Assembly: GCA_963969595.1 (NCBI GenBank)
Contig: OZ018415.1
Coordinates: forward strand, 16,182,001-16,246,000
Reading direction: 5' to 3'
DNA: 64,000 nt
Source of the DNA: Neckera pumila
Taxonomy: Eukaryota > Streptophyta > Bryopsida > Hypnales > Neckeraceae
Under the pieces are notes generated by a model. The model saw only the letters and a program-made list of their open reading frames with translations. It had not been told where the DNA came from and ran no database searches. Made by a program: the position numbers and the translations under genes. Positions 1 to 10,667 of this stretch are shown here, one piece after another (the first letter of the stretch is position 1; every line of letters begins with the position of its first letter).

Positions 1-356
1 CTTGAGAAAGTTACACCTCAGATGCTTGTATCTTGAAAAAATTATTGCTATACCCCTTCAAAAAATTGTTTTAAGAGTTTTACACCCAATGAAGAAATGA
101 CACATACATTTTAAAAAAAATGTATTCAAATTGAAATTTCACTGATTTTGACAGTTTGTCAATTATATACTCAGAAGTGGCAAGCAGTGCCACCACCGCA
201 ATTTCACAATATATTGTACTCAAGAGTTGCCAATGACGTTGTATGTAGCTTTGAGCCTAGCAATACCTACACATGGATTACTTTTTGTATTAGTAAAGCT
301 CTCGTCGTCTCACCAAGAAGACTGAGTCAAACTAGTAAGTTGTTTTATCACTTAAC
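1..356. other. Intergenic AT-rich sequence
   Basis: No gene is recognisable. The open frame at 148-414 has no domain and runs into an adjacent TIR element, so it is not called. Confidence 0.5.
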
Positions 357-728
357 CATTAGAAAAAATATCAGCCCTCTGGAGGGCTCCTCTCGGAGGG
401 CTGCTCCAGATTGACATGTCAAGCTATTTTTAAGCTTGGTCTGTCAATTTTAAAAAGTCCTCCGGTGTGAGCAGTCAGAATGTATGATTGCTTGCCGAAA
501 CATTCAGTTTAAGAAAAAAAAATTATTTTTAAAATTTAAAAAAAATTAAATTAAATTTTTCTTATTTATTTTTTATTTGTAAAACTTGATTCTTGCGCCA
601 TTGTCACTACAATTTCATCTGCGCAAGAAGAGGGGAAAATGGATTTTTCCAACATTGGAAAACGAAAATTCAGGATACTTTAGAGGGTTGTGGAGCAGCC
701 CTCCTAAGGCCTGAAATTTTTTCAAATG
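357..728. mobile_element. Small TIR element (MITE), about 370 bp
   Basis: The left end (CATTAGAAAAAATATCAG, then a GGAGGGCT block) is an imperfect inverted copy of the right end near 690-728 (AGCCCTCC, then GAAATTTTTTCAAATG). The interior is AT-rich and non-coding. The ends resemble those of the 280-320 bp elements at 37552, 51899 and 63390, so it may be a diverged member of that family. No convincing target-site duplication is visible. Confidence 0.5.
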
Positions 729-1299
729 CCCTTTAAAGACATTGCAAGCCCCTTGGGCTTTTTGAAAGTCAAAACCTAAATTTTCACATAGTTTTTTATT
801 TTGAATATTTTTCAGCTAAACTAAAAAAACATAGCTTCAATAATCTATTTTTAACTCCATTTGAATTTTTTTTCAAAATTTTTAAGATTGTAATATTTAT
901 GATACTTTGAAGATACATCTTGAAAGCTCAAAATACATCACGTTTGAAATTTTTCTATAGAATTTTTCTTAGTGTGAGCTCAAAGGGTTTATCAATTACA
1001 CCGTGATACTATTATTTTCATTTAAAAAAAAGTATCATACTATTTTAAGCATTTTTTAGTCATTGCAATTTTTGCAAATAAAAATCTTTTTAGCTAAAAC
1101 ATATAAAATTCAATTTGATGTTTTTACTTATGAACAAAGAAGATTGAATTTTAGACATATATTACCACATGTGAAAAATATTATTTTGTGAAATATAAAT
1201 TCTAATGTACAATCCTAATGAAATTTGACCAAGCCAATACATGAAATTTTCTTGAAGGTTTAATGCAAATAGGTGCAAATTGGACTCCATGGTCTCTTT
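729..1299. other. Intergenic AT-rich sequence
   Basis: Nothing recognisable: no open frame with a domain, no clear repeat within the window. Confidence 0.5.
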
Positions 1300-2800
1300 T
1301 TTGGTCTTTGATCTAGGGCAACTTCTTCAAATTCTTGAGGTCTCCAAACAAATTGGTTACCTATACAAGCTCACCACAATACTCTAGCTTCAACACTTTC
1401 AAGTTGTTCAATATTCCAAACAATTTGGATAAACTTTGGATTCCAATTTATTAGAGATCTAAATCTTCCAAACTTTGGAGGTCTCAAAACAAATCTAGTA
1501 ACTCCTTGGGCTTACCACAATACCCTAGACTCAATACTTTCAACTTGCTCAACACTCCAAAGATTTAGATAAACTTCGGATTTTGCTTTCTTGAAGATCT
1601 AAGTCTTCACCATAGATTCAACACTTTCAACTCGCTCAACTTAGGTAGACTTTGGATTTTTACTTCTTTGAAGATCAACTTTTGGAGGCTTCTAAGGGTC
1701 GTTGCAAGAATGACCTTCCGTTTTTGTTCCACTTTAGCCTTTTTCAGCCATTTATTTGGGAGTACTATAAAAATAGAAAAACATTTTTAAGAAAATATGA
1801 AAAATATGAGAAATGTAGAAATCTACAAGAAGAAGGTACCCTATAAAAAAAAAGCAAAAAAACATTCTCTAAATAGGAAAACTAGAAAAGTGCAATATCG
1901 CAAGAAAATACATACTTTGACATTTTACTTTGTAAAAAATAGGAAACGTAGTTGAAAAAAGAATTGAAAAATGACATTTGAGAAGACTTCATGGTAAAGA
2001 GATTTCACCAAAACAATGATTCTAAAACCATCTTCAATGTTTAGAAATGCATGCGCAATGGAGCCTTCTTTGCATGGATGTAGAGGATATAAAATAAAAT
2101 GTTTTTTAATGCCCCTTGGTAGAATCATGGCTTCCTACTATGGCAATAGATCTTAGAAATTTCAGCTCCAAATCATTAAATTTGGGGACTCCTTGCGTAG
2201 TAAAACCCCCTAAAACTCAAACATGACACATTAGTTTAAATGATTTTTAAATATAAAATAATTTTTGAATTTTTTGAAAAAATATGAGATATGATGAAAT
2301 TCATAAGAAGAATCTCCAATAAAAATTTCAAGTTCATGCGAGTCATGCTTCAAAAGTTATTGCAAATGGAAGCTTCGGCACTGCGTTTGTGACAATATTT
2401 TAGTACCGGTCTTTCTTGCAATCACCCCTAAATGATTCTGGTAGCTCCTCAAGCATAACACAACACTGCAAATTCAACGCTTTTAATTTGCTCACCGTTC
2501 CAAAAGATTGGAATAAACTTTGGATTCCACTTCTTTTAAGACTAAGCCTTCCAAATTTTGGAGACCTCTCAATGAATTTGATAGCTCTACAAGCTCACCA
2601 CACCAACACAAATTTAACTTTTTCAAACTGCTTAATATTCCAAAGACTTAAATAAACACTCAATTCCAATTCTTTCAAGATCCATGTCTTCCAAATTTTG
2701 GAGGCCTCACAATGACTCTGGTAGCTCCATGAGCTTACTACAACATCCTAGATTCAACACTTTCAACTTGCTCAACGTTCCAAACGAATCCCTTCAAGCT
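1300..2800. repeat. Tandem array, period about 140 bp, interrupted by a MITE
   Basis: Blocks containing CTTCCAAACTTTGGAGGTCTC, CAACACTTTCAACTTGCTCA and ATAAACTTTGGATTCCA recur with a spacing near 140 bp, for example at about 1432 and 1572, and at 2516 and 2657. The array is cut by the TIR element at 1696-2428 and resumes afterwards. Copies are diverged and some are internally deleted. Non-coding. Confidence 0.7.
1696..2428. mobile_element. PIF/Harbinger-like MITE, copy 1
   Basis: The ends are imperfect inverted repeats: GGGTCGTTGCAAGAATGACC on the left against the inverted right end GGGGTGATTGCAAGAAAGAC. A TAA sits at each junction (1693-1695 and 2429-2431), and outside both ends the ~140-bp array continues, which shows a clean insertion. 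A 3-bp TAA duplication with GGG/CCC termini is the usual mark of PIF/Harbinger (Tourist-like) elements. No transposase is encoded. A second copy of similar length is at 53493-54217. Confidence 0.7.
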
Positions 2801-4645
2801 TTTTATTCCCCCAAAATTCCCACGTGGACATGGATCTCCAATTTAGAACTCGTAACTTAAAATTAAAAAAATTATCCCTTGAAGCATTTCATTCCTCCAA
2901 AATTCCCACTTGAACATGAATCCAAAAATTAGAACTTGTAACTTGAAACAAAAAAAGGAATCCTGTGAAGCTACAATTCCTCCAAAATTCCCACTTGGAC
3001 ATGAATCCCCAAATTAGAATTGGTAACTTGAAATTTGAAAAATAATCCCTTGAAGCTTTTCATTTCTCCAAAATTTCCACTTGGACATGAATCCCCAAAT
3101 TAGAACTCGTAACTTGAAATAAAAAAGAATAATCCCTTGAAGCTTTTCATTCCCCCAAAATTCCTACTTGGACATGGATCCAAATATTAGAACTGGTAAC
3201 TTAAAATAAAAAAAATAATCCCTTGAGGCTTTTCATTCTTCCAAAATTCCCGCTTGGACATAAATCCCCAAATTAGAATTGGTAACTTGAAATTTATAAA
3301 ACAATCCCTTCCATCTTTTTATTCCTCCAAAATTCCTACTTGGAGATGCATCCAAATATTAGAACTCGTAACTTGAAGTCTAAAAAATAATCCCTTGAAG
3401 CTTTTCAATCCTCCAAAATTCCTGCTTGGACATGAATCTCCAAATTAGAACTCGTAACTTGACATTTGAAAAATTATCCCTTGAAGCTTTTTATTCCTCC
3501 AAAATTCCTACTTGGACATAGATCCAATAATTAGAACTGGTAATTTGAAATTTAAAAAATAATCCCTTGAAGCTTCTTATTCTCCCAAAATTCCCACTTG
3601 GACATGGATCCCCAAATTTGAACTCGTAACTTGAAATTTAAAAAATAATCCCTTGAAGCTTTTTACTCCCCCCAAATTCCTACTTGGACATGGATCCAAA
3701 AATTAGAACTGGTAACCTAAAATAAAAAAAATAATCCCTTGAGGCTTTTCATTCCTCCAAAATTCCCGCTTGGACACAAATCCCCAAATTAGAATTGGTA
3801 ACTTGAAATCTGAAAAATAATCACTTGAAGCTTTTTATTCCCCCAAAGTTCCTATTTGGACATAGATCCAAAAATTAGAACTCGTAACTTGAAATTAAAA
3901 AAAAAAATTATCCCTTAAAGCTTATCATTCTTCCAAAATTCCCACTTGGACATGAATCCCCAAATTAGAACTTGTAACTTGAAATGTAAAAAATAATCCC
4001 TTGTAGCTTTTTATTCCCCCACAATTCCTACTTGGACATAGATCCATAATTAGAACTCCTAACATGAAATTTAAAAAATAATCCCTTGAAGCTTTTTATT
4101 CCCCCAAAATTCCTACTTGGACATGGATCCCCAAATTAGAACTCGTAACTTGAAATCTAAAAAATAATCCCTTGAAGCTTTTCATTCCCCCAAAATTCCC
4201 GTTTGGACATAAATCCCCAAATTTGAACTGGTAACTTGAAACTTGAAAAATAATCCCTTGAAGCTTTTCATTTCCCCAAAATTCCCATTTGGACATGAAT
4301 CCCCAAATTAGAACTCGTAACTTGGAATTTAAAACATAATCCCTTGAAGCTTCTCATTTCCCCAAAACTCCCATTTAGACATGAATCCCCAAATTAGAAT
4401 TGATAACTTGAAATCTGAAAAATAATCCCTTGAAGCTTTTCATTCCTCCAAAATTCCTGCTTGGACATGGATCCTAGAAATAGAACTTGTAACTTGATAT
4501 AAAAAAAGGAATCCCTCCAAGCTACAATTTCCTCCAAATTCCCACTTGGACATGGATCCAAATTTTAGAATTCATAACTTGAAATAAAAAAAGGAATTCA
4601 TTGAAGCTTTTCATTTCTCCAAAATTCCCACTTGGACATGAATCC
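2790..4645. repeat. 86-bp satellite array, left block
   Basis: About 21 tandem copies of a unit near 86 bp. Recurring landmarks are CTTGGACATGAATCCCCAA, TTAGAACTCGTAACTTGAAA, AATCCCTTGAAGCTTTTCAT and CCTCCAAAATTCCC. Copies differ by scattered substitutions and by CCCC/CCAAAA variants after the GACATG box. Because 86 is not a multiple of three, long reading frames do not persist. The array stops at the hAT terminus and resumes at 10668. Confidence 0.9.
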
Positions 4646-4835
4646 CAGGGTTGTCAAACAGGACGCTTCAGGGTCACTGGATGTCCTGGACGGACGGATA
4701 AAACGGACGGATGGACGGACTTGTCCAACCCTAAGCGGACACTTCGGGCAGGAAATTCTGCCCCTAATCAAAATTTTCCCTATTCCTGACCGGAGGTGTT
4801 TGACGTGGCCAGCCACGTCGAAAAAAAGCGCCAAC

Positions 4836-5395
4836 GTAGAGGCGGGGACGTACTTTGGTGTGGGCGGGGACGTCATGGTGAGGTGGGGACGTACTTCGGT
4901 GTGGGCAGGGACGTATTTTTGTCTGGGCGGGGACGTACTACACAAGGGCGCGGACATACTACACAAGGGCGGGGACGTACTAGGTTGGGGCGGGGACTTA
5001 CCCGATTGAAGTAAAAAAATCTTCTCCAAGGAAGGGACGTATTCGATGTGCTCGAGCGTTTGAGCAGGGACACTAGGGCGGGGACGTATTAGCCAGGGCG
5101 GGGACGCTGGGGCGGGGACTCATGGATGCAGAGAGCGAAACTCCCCACTCCCGCACTCCCGCACTCCCGTTTGGGCGGGGACCCTAGGGCGGGGACGTAC
5201 TCGCTAGGGCGGGGACATACTCTTCAGGGCGGGGACGTCAGGGCGGGGACGCTAGGGCGGGGACTCATGGATGCAGAGATCGAAACTCCCGCACTCCCGA
5301 CTCCCGCATTCCCGCACTCCCGACTCCCACACTCCCGACTCCCACACTCCCACACTCCCGCCCCAGAAGGCGTTCGGGCGGGGGCGCTGGAAGAA
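4836..5395. repeat. Left subterminal array of GGGCGGGGACGT motifs plus CTCCCGCA minisatellite
   Basis: Roughly 18 copies of GGGCGGGGACGT or one-base variants, all in one orientation and spaced about 15-20 bp, followed by runs of ACTCCCGCACTCCCG. GC content is far above that of the surroundings. In hAT elements, arrays of short subterminal motifs are binding sites for the transposase; that role here is inference from position. Confidence 0.8.
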
Positions 5396-5720
5396 AAGAA
5401 CCAAGTCATCAGCAATCTCTCACAACAAATTGCACGATTGGAACATGCTTTACAGCTTGCTACATCAAGGAATTACGAATGAGTGTTTTACATAGCAATT
5501 GTAAATTACGGAGCCGCTTTATTGACTTAGTTAGCAATATCCAATTACATAGCTATCTCGAGGTTTTTAAATTTTCATGTTCTTTTTTAGTTCTGTACAG
5601 CTGTGCTCATGTAATGAGACAATTTTTATCAATATATTCATATTCTACGGTATTACCCATCCAAAATACAAAAATTATTTTTGACTGAAGAGGTATCATT
5701 TGTAAAATTTGATTGTTTCA
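5393..5720 (+). pseudogene. Captured host exon: C-terminal coiled-coil fragment and 3' UTR
   Basis: Directly after the GC-rich array, an open frame encodes EEKNQVISNLSQQIARLEHA and a few more residues, ending at a stop at 5480-5482. The heptad-like leucines and charged residues suggest the end of a coiled-coil protein. AT-rich sequence resembling a 3' UTR follows. The composition break at about 5393 and the position inside a transposon indicate a transduplicated gene end. I do not recognise the parent gene. The fused upstream frame through the CTCCCGCA repeats is not real protein. Confidence 0.5.
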
Positions 5721-6837
5721 TTTCATATACATTTACTGTGTTGGTTTAGGGTTCATACTTATTTTTACTTAAACATCTCATATCTTGACCATACTTTTGT
5801 AAAGTACTGAACTTCAGGGATGTTTGGTTGAATTTTTTATGAAACAATTCTTTTTGAATTTTGAATAACATACCCAAAAATTGGCTTTCTGCACAGTGTC
5901 TTTTTAAAAAATAACCCTGGTCCATTAGGTGTTAATGCAATAAAAAATAAAAATTGAAAAACAATTAAATTACATAATTCATATAAATAGTAATTAGGGC
6001 GTGAATTCTAATCCAACAATGTGTACATTGAAATGTGTCTTTCAATATAATTTTTACTTTTTTTCATTTTTTCATTTTATTTTTTGATCTAATTGTCAAA
6101 CTTTTGCATTCATAAGAAATTCATTTTGCTCTTTTGCAAACTTTTAGACATTTCATATGTATACAGTGTCATTTTAATTTTTTGGATGTGTATTTGTATT
6201 GTATGCACATTCCTTATGAATTGAATGGCTCCTGTTTTTTGTGAGTTAAAGTGTAATCCCTAAAGGGCCAAGGCCTTTTCTGGCCAAAAAACACTCAAAA
6301 CTGCCATTTCTATAGCAAAGACTAAGAAAATATTGAAATTCATTTATTTTCACATCTAACCGTAGGATTTTACACTTGACTAGTATAAACTAGTGTGGGG
6401 AAAAAAAAAAAAATTGATTGAACAAATTGCAAGATATTTGCGTTTAAAGTAGAAAAAGCAAGCTTTTTCACACATTGAGCGACTGGATTTTTTGACTTTG
6501 AACATTTTCAACTTAAAATTTTTGCACTACAGAGCTCCGAGCTTTAAATCTTCATAGTGGAGATTTGAATTCAGAGTCCAAGAAAAAAAAAAAAAAAAAA
6601 AAATTAATTTTCATTCTTAAAACAATTGGTAACTAGAAATACATACTAGACAAAATGAAAACCTAAAATATCAATATGGGTTAGATGGAATTAAAATGCA
6701 CTAATCCAATAGAAAGATTGTTCTAGAAAGTAAATCAAACCACGCAAATTTATTTTTTTGGAAAAAAGGCAAAGGATGCATTGACAAAAGAATCGTACAA
6801 GTCGTTTTTTCCAAGAACATGCTGTATCAACTGATAG
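5721..6837. other. Interior of the hAT: fragment of a dispersed repeat
   Basis: AT-rich. Stretches near 5850-5935 and 6240-6740 resemble the dispersed repeat segments at 38.0-39.3, 43.4-44.3 and 62.4-64.0 kb, including the phrases GGTCCATTAGGTGTTAA and TTTGACTTTGAAC. No gene is recognised. A homopurine run of A lies near 6580-6602. Confidence 0.5.
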
Positions 6838-6892
6838 GGCGGGGACGTACTCGTCCTAGGCGGGGACGTACTCATCGCTGGCGGTAGTTGGA
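6838..6892 (+). repeat. Isolated central cluster of GGGCGGGGACGT motifs
   Basis: Two or three copies (AGGGCGGGGACGTACTCGT and a TAGGCGGGGACGTACTCAT variant) sit alone in AT-rich sequence, in the orientation of the left array. They interrupt a minus-strand open frame (6750-6959) that may be another captured exon. They could be the remnant of a nested related element. Confidence 0.5.
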
Positions 6893-6964
6893 GAAAATTA
6901 GAATCTACAAATGAGATTTTGGAAGATTTACCTTGTACCTTGCATTTAATGTCACTCATCTTTT

Positions 6965-9300
6965 ATTTGAGTCTCCCTTTTTTTTTTATCTCCCCGCTTA
7001 TGGTTAATCCAATTTTTTATTTATTTGAGTCTCTCTTTTGTTTATGTCCCTTTATAGGGTTAATCCCATTTTTTATTTATTCAAATCTCTCTTTTGTTCA
7101 TGTCCCCCCATATGGTTAATCCCATTTTTTATTTATTTGAGTCTCCCTTTTCTTTTATCTCCCCCCTTATGGTTAATCCAATTTTTTATTTATTCAAGTC
7201 TCTCTTTTGTTTATGTCCCCTTATACGGTTATTCCAATTTTTTATTTATTCAAGTCTCTCTTTTGTTCATGCCCCCCCATATGGTTAATCCCATTTTTTA
7301 TTTATTCAAGTCTCTCTTTTGTTCATGTCCCCCCATATGGTTAATCCCATTTTTTATTTATTTGAGTCTCCCTTTTCTTTTATCTCCTCCCATATGATTA
7401 TTCTAATATTTTATTTATTCAAGTCTCTCTTTTGTTCATGTCCCCCCATATGGTTAATCCCATTTTTTATTTATTTGAGTCTCCCTTTTCTTTTATCTCC
7501 CCCCATATGGTTAATCCTATTTTTTATTTATTTGAGTCTCCCCTTTCTTTTATCTCCTCCCATATGGTTAATCTAATTTTTTATTTATTCAAGTCTCTCT
7601 TTTGTTTATGTCCCCCCATATGGTTAATCCCATTTTTTATTTATTTGAGTCTCCCTTTTCTTTTATCTCCCCCCATATGGTTAATCCCATTTTTTATTTA
7701 TTTGAGTCTCCCCTTTCTTTTATCTCCTCCCATATGGTTAATCTAATTTTTTTTTATTCAAGTCTCTCTTTTGTTTATAACTCCTCAAATGATTATTCCA
7801 ATTTTTTTTTAATTTGAGTCTCTCTTTTGTTTATGTCCCCTTTTGTGGTTAATCCAATTTTTTATTTATTTGAGTCTCTCTTTTGTTTATGTCCCTTTAT
7901 AGGGTTAATCCCATTTTTTATTTATTCAAATCTCTCTTTTGTTCATGTCCCCCCATATGGTTAATCCCATTTTTTATTTATTTGAGTCTCCCTTTTCTTT
8001 TATCTCCCCCCATATGGTTAATCCCATTTTTTATTTATTTGAGTCTCCCCTTTCTTTTATCTCCTCCCATATGGTTAATCTAATCTTTTTTTATTCAAGT
8101 CTCTCTTTTGTTTATAACTCCTCAAATGATTATTCCAATTTTTTTTTAATTTGAGTCTCTCTTTTGTTTATGTCCCCTTTTGTGGTTAATCCAATTTTTT
8201 ATTTATTTGAGTCTCTCTTTTGTTTATGTCCCTTTATAGGGTTAATCCCATTTTTTATTTATTCAAATCTCTCTTTTGTTCATGTCCCCCCATATGGTTG
8301 ATCCCATTTTTTATTTATTTGAGTCTCCCTTTTTTTCTATCTCCCCCCTTATGGTTAATCTAATTTTTTATTTATTCAAGTCTCTCTTTTGTTTATGTCC
8401 CCTTATACGGTTATTCCCATTTTTTTATTTATTTGAGTCTCCCTTTTTTTCTATCTGCCCCCATATGGTTAATCCCATTTTTTATTTATTTGAGTCTCCC
8501 CTTTTTTTTATATCCTCCCATATGGTTAATCTAATATTTTATTTATTCAAGTCTCTCTTTTGTTTATGTCCCCCCATATGGTTAATCCCATTTTTTATTT
8601 ATTTGAGTCTCCCTTTTTTTCTATCTCCCCCCTTATGGTTAATCCAATTTTTTATTTATTCAAGTCTCTCTTTTGTTTATGTCCCCTTATATGGTTATTC
8701 CAATTTTTTATTTATTTGAGTCTCCCTTTTTTTCTATCTCCCCCCATATAGTTAATCCCATTTTTTATTTATTTGAGTCTCCCCTTTCTTTTATCTCCTC
8801 CCATATGGTTAATCTAATATTTTATTTATTCAAGTCTCTCTTTTGTTTATGTCCCCCCGTATGGTTAATCCAATTTTTTATTTATTCAAGTCTCCCTTTT
8901 GTTCATGTACCCCCGTATGATTAATCCAATTTTTTATTTATTCAAGTCTCCCTTTTCTTTTATCTCCCCCTATATGGTTAATCCCATTTTTTTATTTATT
9001 TGAGTCTCCCCTTTGTTTTATCTCCTCCCATATGGTTAATCCAATTTTTTATTTATTTGAGTCTCTCTTTTGTTTATGTCCCCTTTCTTGGTTAATCCAA
9101 TTTGTTATTTATTTGACTCTCTTCTTTATTTTTCTCCCCCCCATACGGTTATTCCAATTTTTTGCCCATTTGTTTGTCTAACTTATTTATCTACCTTATA
9201 TGATTATTTCAGTATTTTTTTGATTTGGTTCTCCGAATTATTTATCTCCCCTTACATGATTATTCTATTATTTTTTTCATTTCATTCTCTAACTCATTTA
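6965..9300. repeat. 57-bp tandem array inside the hAT, with higher-order period of 337 bp
   Basis: Around 38-40 copies of a unit near 57 bp built from TTTTTTATTTATTTGAGTCT, CCCTTTTCTTTTATCTCC and CCCATATGGTTAATCC. Variants with TTCAAGTCTCTCTTTTGTT alternate. Identical multi-unit blocks begin at about 7602, 7939 and 8276, giving a higher-order period of 337 bp. Because 57 is 19 codons, frames stay open through the array by arithmetic alone; the predicted peptides have no other support. Copies decay after about 9100. Confidence 0.85.
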
Positions 9301-9889
9301 TTCCACCTCACATTCTTATCCCGAAATTTCTTTCATTTGATTCTGTAACTTATATGTCTTCCTCCATGTGATGCATCTCGTAGTTATTTTTTGGTTTCTC
9401 TAACTTCTTCATGTACCTTCATTTTGATAGACCGTTCATTTCTTACACCCATTTATTCTACCATTTTTTTATTCTTTCATTTCTTCCTTCCATTTTTGTG
9501 CCACTCTTTAAATGTATAGCCTTCCTTTAAAAAACCCGGCTGCAATGTCGCTCTATGGATTCTACATATTTCTGTCCAATCTTTTATATTGTTGCAATTT
9601 TCTTTGTCATTTTTTTCCAATTCATGTGTAATTTATTTGATGTTTCACATTTTTGACGAATTCAACGTTTCTTCAATTTATTTGTTATACACAATTTCTC
9701 AGATACTAAAACCGCATTTTCTGTAGCGTCTATCTTTGATATTTAGAATGATGTAGTGAATGAGTAATCAATGCTTGAATACTTCATATCTTGGGAAATC
9801 TGCAAAAATGGGGGGCAGCTGTAGAGTGCAAGTACAAGTATTTGAAATGTCTTCCCTCCAAGGTTTTGAGGAGGGAGATTCAAAACTGA
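9301..9889. other. hAT interior without recognised gene
   Basis: AT-rich, pyrimidine-rich sequence trailing off from the 57-bp array, then about 400 bp of unique-looking sequence up to the right GC-rich array. No open frame with a domain. Confidence 0.5.
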
Positions 9890-10560
9890 TTTGAATCTCT
9901 CCCCCGCTTAGCGTCCCCGCCCCGACGTCCCCGCCCAGTGTCCCAGCGATTACGTCCCCGCCCTAACAAGTACGTCTTGCCCCGACATCCCCGCCCTGAA
10001 GTCCCCGCCCGAACGCCTTCTCGTGTGGAGTCGGGAGTGCGGGAGTGCAGGAGTCGGGAGTTTCGCTCTCAGCATCCATGAGTCCCCGCCCCAGCGTCCC
10101 CGCCATGACGAGTATGTCCTCGCCCTGACGTGTACGTCCCCGCCCTGGCGCAGTACGTCCCCGCCCTGACGTCTTCGCCCAGCACCCCCGCCCGAACGCC
10201 TTCTGGGGCGGGAGTGTGGGAGTGCGGGAGTCGGGAGTGCGGGAGTGTGGGAGTGCGGGAGTGTGGGAGTCGGGAGTGTGGGAGTCGGGAGTGCGGGAGT
10301 GCGGGAGTTTCGATCTCTGCATCCATGAGTCCCCGCCCTAGCGTCCCCGCCCTGAAGAGTATGTCCCCGCCCTAGGGTCCCCGCCCAAACGGGAGTGCGG
10401 GAGTCGGGAGTTTCGCTCTCAACATCCATGAGTCCCCGCCCTGACGAGTACGTCCTCGCCCTGACGTGTACGTCCCCGCCCCACAGTACGTCACCGCCCT
10501 AACGCCACTGTGGACGCCATGTGTCGACGATTTTCGTTTCCATTGGGGGATTTTTCATCT
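9890..10560 (-). repeat. Right subterminal array of ACGTCCCCGCCC motifs plus TGCGGGAG minisatellite
   Basis: About 20 copies of ACGTCCCCGCCC or close variants, the exact inverse of the left array, alternating with GGGAGTGCGGGAGTCGGGAG runs. The block around GCATCCATGAGTCCCCGCCC matches the left end in inverse (near 5110 and 5260), so the terminal inverted repeats extend for several hundred base pairs. Confidence 0.8.
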
Positions 10561-10667
10561 GCTAAAAGTCAGCTGCCCGTTGACCATTTCGGACGGACAC
10601 AACTTCAATCGGACGTCCCAGACGGACGGACGGACGGACGGTCTGTCCGTCCAATTTGACAACCCTG

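Larger units (their letters stand above)
4646..10667. mobile_element. Large non-autonomous hAT-like element, about 6.0 kb
   Basis: The left end is CAGGGTTGTCAAACAGGACG; the inverted right end is CAGGGTTGTCAAATTGGACG. Both ends then carry GGACGGAC-type runs, arrays of a GGGCGGGGACGT motif and a CTCCCGCACTCCCG minisatellite in inverted orientation, so the element has long compound terminal inverted repeats (about 4646-5395 and 9890-10667). The 86-bp satellite flanks both sides. The flank octamer ATGAATCC on the left matches TTGAATCC three bases outside the right end, an imperfect trace of the 8-bp hAT duplication. The right end of the transposase-bearing hAT at 20437 shares the terminus (CAAGGTTGTCA plus a nearby TCAGGGTCA), which links the two. 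The interior has no transposase. Confidence 0.8.

Noticed and set aside
4096..4296. Frames in the 86-bp satellite (also 13463-13672)
   Set aside because: Satellite translations; the unit length breaks frame every copy.
4598..5415. Frames rich in Pro, Gly, Arg and Ser over the GC-rich arrays, both strands
   Set aside because: Translations of short motif arrays, present in several frames at once. Only the coiled-coil end after 5393 has natural composition.
6919..8924. Many overlapping plus-strand frames repeating MVNPIFYLFESP-like peptides
   Set aside because: They are translations of the 57-bp tandem array. The period is a multiple of three, so frames stay open automatically.
9950..10429. 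159-codon minus-strand frame with PTPALPHSR repeats
   Set aside because: Minisatellite translation in the right terminal array, mirrored in the left array.
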